DNA of 64,000 nt from Herbaspirillum huttiense (GTDB taxonomy: Bacteria; Pseudomonadota; Gammaproteobacteria; Burkholderiales; Burkholderiaceae_D), in NCBI RefSeq assembly GCF_004367745.1, contig NZ_CP037993.1:2170001-2234000 (forward strand). The letters run 5' to 3'. The notes below the pieces were generated by a model. It was given only the letters and a program-made list of their open reading frames with translations, made no database searches and had not been told where the DNA came from. Positions within the stretch are counted from its first letter, which is position 1. Each line of letters starts with the position of its first letter. A program made the position numbers and the translations under genes. Below are positions 59,648-64,000 of this stretch, in pieces.

Positions 59648-59682
59648 TTATCAACAGGCTTGTTCACAGTTTTTGTGGATAA
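59648..59682. promoter_or_regulatory. Cluster of DnaA-box-like sites
   Basis: TTATCAACA (59648-59656, one mismatch), TTGTTCACA (59660-59668, near match) and TGTGGATAA (59674-59682), the exact reverse complement of TTATCCACA, lie within 35 bases. No dnaA, dnaN, gidA or rpmH gene is near. Confidence 0.55.
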
Positions 59683-59743
59683 CTTGCCGGAGGGCTTGGT
59701 TTCCGGGGGGAACAGGCGGGCAGGGCGGGCTGGCAATTTTGCG

Positions 59744-59749
59744 TATAAT
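59744..59749 (+). promoter_or_regulatory. -10 box before the small secreted protein
   Basis: A perfect TATAAT with a following GCGC discriminator lies 99 bases before the gene. The -35 is weak. Confidence 0.45.
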
Positions 59750-59848
59750 GCGCATCCGTTCATGCTGACAATGGCCTGACAAGAGGCCGATGCCTGATTT
59801 CCGCGGCACACACGGGTTTTCTCCACTTTTTCATTCACCAAGGGTTTG

Positions 59849-60277
59849 ATGCGCCGACTGCTGCTCCTGCTGCTGACTCTGCTGATCCCGCTGCAATTGC
59901 TGGCAGCCACGGGAGAGGTACAGCTGCGTGAACAGTTGCGCGAGCAGTTGCAGGTCGCCGCGCCGATGCAGCTGCATGCGCATGCGCAGGACCCGGCGGC
60001 TGCGCATCATTGCGCGGCTTCTGCTGCTGCTGTCTCTGCGGCCCTGCATCTGCCTGCCGACCTTCTCGCATCGGGCAGCCTGTCCGGCGATGATCAACCC
60101 GCTGGCATCGATGACGATGACCAGCCCAGCGCCCAGGGCGAGCTGGAAGATCCGGCCTTGCCGCCGGCCATCGCCACGCCCGGACTGCACTGGTTTCCGT
60201 TTCCCCACGCCTTTCCGGCAAGCCTGAGCTGGTCGTCCTACCTGCGCGACCAGTTGCGTCCTCCTCCGTTGGCATAA
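59849..60277 (+). CDS. Small secreted protein, CzcI-like N-terminus
   Basis: The 142-residue product begins with a classic signal peptide (RRLLLLLLTLLIPLQLLA), then a stretch rich in Ala, His, Gln and Leu (MQLHAHAQDPAAAHH), and an acidic middle. The start resembles CzcI-type small periplasmic proteins of metal-resistance loci, but His and Cys residues are few and no efflux genes lie next to it. The ATG at 59849 has AAGGG five bases before it. Function is unknown. Confidence 0.6.
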   Translation: MRRLLLLLLTLLIPLQLLAATGEVQLREQLREQLQVAAPMQLHAHAQDPAAAHHCAASAAAVSAALHLPADLLASGSLSGDDQPAGIDDDDQPSAQGELEDPALPPAIATPGLHWFPFPHAFPASLSWSSYLRDQLRPPPLA

Positions 60278-60424
60278 GCCCCGCCACATGCGCACCTGCC
60301 GCGGGGCAGGGCGCAGGCGCGGTGGCCGCTTCGTGCGCCAGCGCGCTGCTCTGTAGTGAACCCATCGTTTGACCCGCCGTGGCGCCGCGTGCGCACGGCA
60401 CACTTTTGTCCATCAGGAAAAACC

Positions 60425-61303
60425 ATGAAACGCATCGTTCTGTTCCTCGTCACCAACCTGGCCGTGATGCTGGTCTTGAGCTTCACCGCCAGCCTGCTCG
60501 GCGTGAACCGTTACCTCACTGCCAACGGCCTCAACTTCGGCATGCTGCTGGTGTTCTGCGGCCTGATGGGGTTTGGCGGCTCCTTCATTTCGCTGTTCAT
60601 GTCCAAGACCATCGCCAAGTGGTCCACGGGGGCGCGCGTGATCGAGCAGCCACAGAATTCCACCGAACTGTGGCTGTTGCAAACCGTCCAGACCCTGGCC
60701 ACCCGTGCCCAGCTGCCCATGCCGGAAGTGGCGGTCTATGATGGCCCGCCCAACGCCTTTGCCACCGGTGCCAGCAAGAGCAATTCGCTGGTGGCGGTTT
60801 CCACCGGCCTGCTGCAAGGCATGACCAAGGAAGAAGTGGAAGCCGTGCTGGCCCACGAAGTGGCCCACATCGCCAACGGCGACATGGTCACGCTGACCCT
60901 GATCCAGGGCGTGGTCAATACCTTCGTGATGTTCTTCGCGCGCATCGTCGGCTACTTCGTCGACTCCTTCCTGCGCAGGAACAACGAAGAAAACAGCGGC
61001 CCTGGCATCGGCTACATGGTGACCGTGTTCGTCTGTGAAATCGTCTTCGGCATCCTGGCCAGCATCATCGTGATGTACTTCTCGCGCCAGCGCGAATACC
61101 GTGCCGACGCCGGTGCTGCAGCCCTGATGGGTTCCAAGGTGCCGATGATGAATGCGCTGCGCCGCCTGGGTGGCTTGCAGTCCGACGGCCTGCCGCAGAA
61201 CCTGCAGGCTTCCGGCATCTCCGGCCGTGAATCCTGGCTGGGCCTGTTCTCCAGCCACCCGCCGCTGGAATCGCGCATCGCCGCCTTGCAGGCTGCGCGC
61301 TGA
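60425..61303 (+). CDS. htpX: Protease HtpX
   Basis: HtpX is an inner-membrane zinc metalloprotease that degrades misfolded membrane proteins. The zinc motif HEVAH is at 144-148, the third ligand Glu in [14 protein letters not shown], and four membrane helices are seen (two N-terminal, two around residues 155-175 and 195-220). The ATG at 60425 (MKRIVLFLV) is the family start. Its 292 residues are normal. Confidence 0.96.
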   Translation: MKRIVLFLVTNLAVMLVLSFTASLLGVNRYLTANGLNFGMLLVFCGLMGFGGSFISLFMSKTIAKWSTGARVIEQPQNSTELWLLQTVQTLATRAQLPMPEVAVYDGPPNAFATGASKSNSLVAVSTGLLQGMTKEEVEAVLAHEVAHIANGDMVTLTLIQGVVNTFVMFFARIVGYFVDSFLRRNNEENSGPGIGYMVTVFVCEIVFGILASIIVMYFSRQREYRADAGAAALMGSKVPMMNALRRLGGLQSDGLPQNLQASGISGRESWLGLFSSHPPLESRIAALQAAR

Positions 61304-61505
61304 TGCCCAGGTGGCGGGCCGCACCGCGCCAAGTGCGGCCCGCCACCGACGGCGCCTGAGTGGCTGTCATGCCCGCGTATTCATGCGCGTGTTAGTCTTT
61401 GTGAAGGTTCGTGCCTGCGTTTGCGCGCAGGCATGCAGCCGGCCGGCAGCCAGTGTCACAGTCATCTCCAACAAATTCATCCACCTTAGAAAGGAACCCT
61501 GACTG

Positions 61506-63146
61506 ATGCCCCATCACACTCCCTTGATCGCCACCATTGTCGGAGGCCTGGTCCTGGCCTTCATCTTCGGGACCCTGGCCCATCGCCTGAAAATGCCGCC
61601 GCTGATCGGCTACCTGGTGGCCGGTATCGCCATCGGCCCGTTCACGCCCGGCTTCGTCGGCGATGCCGACCTGGCCCAGGAACTGGCCGAGATCGGGGTG
61701 ATCCTGCTGATGTTCGGTGTCGGTCTGCACTTCTCCCTGAAGGACCTGCTGTCGGTCAAGAACATTGCCATCCCCGGCGCCGTGGCGCAGATCGCCATTG
61801 CCACCTTGCTCGGCATGGGCCTGGGCTGGCTGCTGGGCTGGCCATTCGGCGAGGGCTTCCTGTTCGGCCTGGCGCTGTCGGTGGCCAGTACCGTGGTGCT
61901 GTTGAAGGCGCTGCAGGAACGCCGTCTGGTGGAAACCCAGCGCGGCCGCATCGCCGTGGGCTGGCTGATCGTCGAGGACATCGCCATGGTGCTGGCGCTG
62001 GTGCTGATTCCGGCGCTTTCCGGCATCCTGGGCGGCAAGGGCGAGGCACTCTCCGGCAATGCCGTGCTGCTGACCCTGGGGCTGACGCTGGGCAAGGTGG
62101 TGGCCTTCGTGGCGGTGATGCTCATCGTCGGGCGCCGCGTCATTCCGTGGATCCTGGAGCGCATCGCCGATACCGGCTCGCGTGAACTGTTCCGCCTGGC
62201 CGTGCTGGCCATCGCGCTTGGCTTTGCGCTGGGGTCGGCTTATGTGTTCGGGGTGTCCTTCGCGCTGGGGGCCTTCTTCGCCGGCATGATTCTGTCCGAA
62301 TCCGAACTGAGCCACCGTGCCGCCGAAGAATCGCTGCCGCTGCGCGATGCCTTCTCCGTGCTGTTCTTCGTCTCGGTGGGCATGCTGTTCGATCCGTCGA
62401 TCCTGGTGCGCGAACCGCTGCTGGTGCTGGCCACCGTGCTCATCATCGTGGTCGGCAAGTCGCTGGCCGCCTGGCTGATCGTGCGCGCATTCGGTCACCC
62501 GAATTCGACGGCGCTGACCATTTCCGCCAGCCTGGCGCAGATTGGTGAATTTTCTTTCATCCTGGCCACACTCGGCCTGTCGCTGGACCTGCTCTCGCCG
62601 ATGGCGCGCGACCTGATCCTGGGCGGCGCCATCCTGTCGATCCTGATCAATCCCTTGCTGTTCTCGCTGCTGGATCGCTACGAGGCGCGCCACGCCGAAC
62701 CTGCCGACGTGCAGGATGTACCGCCCACGGTCGACCTGCAGGATCACGTGGTGCTGGTCGGCTACGGCCGGGTCGGCCGGGGCATCGGCGAGCAGTTGCG
62801 TGCGCAGGGCAAGCCTTTCGTGGTGATCGAGGCGCAGCGCGAGCATTTGGATGCACTGCGCCAGGATGGTGTGCCGGCGCTGTACGGCAATGCCGCCCAG
62901 AGCGAGCTGCTCAAGGCCGCCGCCGTGGAGCGCGCACGGTGGCTGCTGGTGGCGATACCGGAAGTGTTCGAGGCCGGGCAGGTGATCGAAAATGCACTGG
63001 AACTCAATGCCGGCCTGAAGGTAGTGGCGCGCGCCCATTCCGATGCCGAGATCGAGCACCTGGAAAAGCATGGTGCCCAGCGCGTCATCATGGGCGAGCG
63101 CGAAATCGCCCGCGGCATGCTGGAGTCGGTGGGGCAGGGCGCCTGA
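61506..63146 (+). CDS. ybaL: YbaL-type cation:proton antiporter with TrkA-N domain
   Basis: This member of the CPA2 family has about 12 membrane helices followed by a cytoplasmic RCK/TrkA-N domain with the NAD-binding GYGRVG at 419-424 (HVVLVGYGRVGRGIGEQLRA). Signature membrane segments are PPLIGYLVAGIAIGPFTPGF and IGVILLMFGVGLHFS. It probably exchanges K+ or Na+ for H+; the ion is not known for YbaL. The 546 residues are near the family length. A short C-terminal end lacks the long tail of KefB. Confidence 0.92.
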   Translation: MPHHTPLIATIVGGLVLAFIFGTLAHRLKMPPLIGYLVAGIAIGPFTPGFVGDADLAQELAEIGVILLMFGVGLHFSLKDLLSVKNIAIPGAVAQIAIATLLGMGLGWLLGWPFGEGFLFGLALSVASTVVLLKALQERRLVETQRGRIAVGWLIVEDIAMVLALVLIPALSGILGGKGEALSGNAVLLTLGLTLGKVVAFVAVMLIVGRRVIPWILERIADTGSRELFRLAVLAIALGFALGSAYVFGVSFALGAFFAGMILSESELSHRAAEESLPLRDAFSVLFFVSVGMLFDPSILVREPLLVLATVLIIVVGKSLAAWLIVRAFGHPNSTALTISASLAQIGEFSFILATLGLSLDLLSPMARDLILGGAILSILINPLLFSLLDRYEARHAEPADVQDVPPTVDLQDHVVLVGYGRVGRGIGEQLRAQGKPFVVIEAQREHLDALRQDGVPALYGNAAQSELLKAAAVERARWLLVAIPEVFEAGQVIENALELNAGLKVVARAHSDAEIEHLEKHGAQRVIMGEREIARGMLESVGQGA

Positions 63147-63195
63147 CGCTGGCCGAGCGGATCTGCGCTGCGCGCCTGCAGCATTTTTGTTCACG

Positions 63196-63204
63196 TGCTA
63201 AAGT
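63196..63204 (+). promoter_or_regulatory. Extended -10 promoter of ribH
   Basis: TGC-TAAAGT gives an extended -10 box; the transcript would begin near 63211, shortly before the FMN riboswitch. Confidence 0.5.
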
Positions 63205-63250
63205 CGCGGCTGCTGTTGCGGCGGACTCTTTGTTCGCTGCGCGGCAACAA

Positions 63251-63412
63251 GTTCTCGGGGCGGGGTGAAACTCCCCACCGGCGGTAATCAGGCGGCACCT
63301 GGCGGTGTTGCGTGTAGCCCGCGAGCGCCCGGCCTGTCGCCACGACGAGCCGGGGTCAGCAGACCTGGTGTGATTCCGGGGCCGACGGTCATAGTCCGGA
63401 TGAAAGAGAACG
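63251..63412 (+). ncRNA. FMN riboswitch (RFN element)
   Basis: The conserved blocks are all present in order: TTCTCGGGGCGGGGTGAAA, CTCCCCACCGGCGGTAA, AGCCCGCGAGCG, GGTGTGATTCCGGGGCCGAC and ATAGTCCGGATGAAAGAGA. It binds flavin mononucleotide and controls the downstream lumazine synthase. Confidence 0.96.
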
Positions 63413-63468
63413 GGATGTCCGGTGTCGTGCCGCTTTTTTGCGGTGCGCGCGGCCGCGCATTCCCACGC

Positions 63469-63489
63469 CCTGTTTATTCATCGAACAGG
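63469..63489 (+). promoter_or_regulatory. Hairpin sequestering the ribH ribosome site
   Basis: CCTGTT (63469-63474) pairs with AACAGG (63484-63489); the right arm overlaps the AGGAG site (63487-63491) of ribH. This fits translational control downstream of the FMN riboswitch. Confidence 0.5.
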
Positions 63490-63500
63490 AGTCCTGAACC

Positions 63501-64000
63501 ATGTCGCAATCGCATCAATCGCATCTGTCTGCCGTCCCTTCCCACCACGGTCAACGTATCGCCTTCGTCCAGGCCAGCTGGCACAAGGACATCGTCGACC
63601 AGTGCCGCATCGCCTTCACCGAGGAAATGGCCAAGCTGGGCTGGCCCACCTCCAGCATTGATTTCTTCGAACTGCCCGGTGCCTTCGAAATCCCGCTGCA
63701 CGCCAAGGTGCTGGCCAAGACCGGCAAGTATGCCGGCATCGTCGCCAGCGGCCTGGTGGTCGATGGCGGCATCTACCGTCATGACTTCGTGGCGCAATCG
63801 GTCATCTCGGCGCTGATGCAGGTGCAGCTGGAGACCGAAGTGCCGGTCTTCTCGGCCGTGCTGACCCCGCATCACTTCCACTCGCACAGCGAGCATCACG
63901 ATTACTTCCACCAGCATTTCCTGGTCAAGGGCCGTGAAGCCGCGCACGCTTGCGCGACCACCGTCGCCAAGCTGGCAGAAGTCCGTGCGGCCGATGCTGC
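63501..64000 (+). CDS. ribH: 6,7-dimethyl-8-ribityllumazine synthase (3' end outside window)
   Basis: Lumazine synthase makes the direct precursor of riboflavin. At least 166 codons lie in the window and no stop is reached. The segments RIAFVQASWHKDIVDQCRIA, FFELPGAFEIPLHAKVLAKT, SGLVVDGGIYRHDFVAQSVI and HSEHHDYFHQHFLVKGREAA match the type II (RibH2-like) lumazine synthases of Brucella and Rhizobiales rather than the classical RibH. The ATG has AGGAG about nine bases upstream. The FMN riboswitch controls it. Confidence 0.93.
   Translation, partial: MSQSHQSHLSAVPSHHGQRIAFVQASWHKDIVDQCRIAFTEEMAKLGWPTSSIDFFELPGAFEIPLHAKVLAKTGKYAGIVASGLVVDGGIYRHDFVAQSVISALMQVQLETEVPVFSAVLTPHHFHSHSEHHDYFHQHFLVKGREAAHACATTVAKLAEVRAADA

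Larger units (their letters stand above)
59541..59848. other. Gene-free region with DnaA-box cluster
   Basis: This 308-base gap lies between the diguanylate cyclase and the small secreted protein. It holds three DnaA-box-like 9-mers (59648-59682), a TATAAT at 59744-59749 and a GGCC-N8-GGCC hairpin near 59773-59788. No coding gene is seen. Confidence 0.6.

Overview
The window is a GC-rich, densely coded chromosomal segment from a betaproteobacterium of the order Burkholderiales. The gene order acpP-fabF-ygfX-rpoE-rseA-rseB-mucD-glutaredoxin-lepA-lepB-rnc-era-recO-pdxJ-acpS-nagZ-uvrC-pgsA, the protein sequences and the TAAAAT-type -10 boxes best fit Oxalobacteraceae, most likely Herbaspirillum or a close relative. 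This placement rests on recognition, not on a database search.

Layout. 1-8.7 kb: a radical SAM protein cut by the window edge, a leucine-rich-repeat kinase, an Smr protein, an I78-type inhibitor lipoprotein, trxB, ftsK, lolA and fdxA. 9-15.2 kb: rarA, an H-NS protein, an AT-rich two-gene cassette (probable DUF6402 protein plus a membrane protein), an alanyl-tRNA editing protein, a LysR regulator and an unknown membrane protein. 15.4-24.2 kb: serS, an EAL-CBS-GGDEF protein, tRNA-Ser(CGA), a membrane diguanylate cyclase, LacI and MarR regulators, an HPP/CBS membrane protein and a tiny lipoprotein. 24.2-32.2 kb: a candidate small RNA, a DUF1289 protein, a Maf protein, then the fatty-acid cluster yceD-rpmF-plsX-fabH-fabD-fabG-acpP-fabF with several internal promoters. 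32.3-37.2 kb: the sigma-E envelope-stress module (ygfX, rpoE, rseA, rseB, mucD) and a small glutaredoxin. 37.4-48.1 kb: lepA-lepB-rnc-era-recO-pdxJ-acpS-nagZ-uvrC-pgsA. 48.1-48.8 kb: five tRNA genes (four identical tRNA-Gly and one tRNA-Cys). 49.1-52.7 kb: cheV and the cobT-cobS-cobC cobalamin genes. 52.7-57.4 kb: a Cache-domain two-component system divergent from cstA-ybdD. 57.5-59.5 kb: a response regulator, CheC and diguanylate cyclase operon. 59.8-64 kb: a small secreted protein, htpX, a YbaL-type antiporter, and an FMN riboswitch controlling a lumazine synthase cut by the window edge.

Most of the window is conserved housekeeping DNA. No phage, transposon, CRISPR array or complete defence system is visible. 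The least explained parts are the AT-rich cassette at 10.7-12.75 kb, an intergenic RNA with anti-Shine-Dalgarno segments near 24.35 kb, a DnaA-box cluster near 59.66 kb, and leader hairpins before rnc, lepA and ribH.

Signalling is a theme. Three cyclic-di-GMP proteins, CheV, CheC, two response regulators and one histidine kinase lie in the window. The kinase pair beside cstA suggests control of carboxylate or peptide uptake by an extracellular metabolite.
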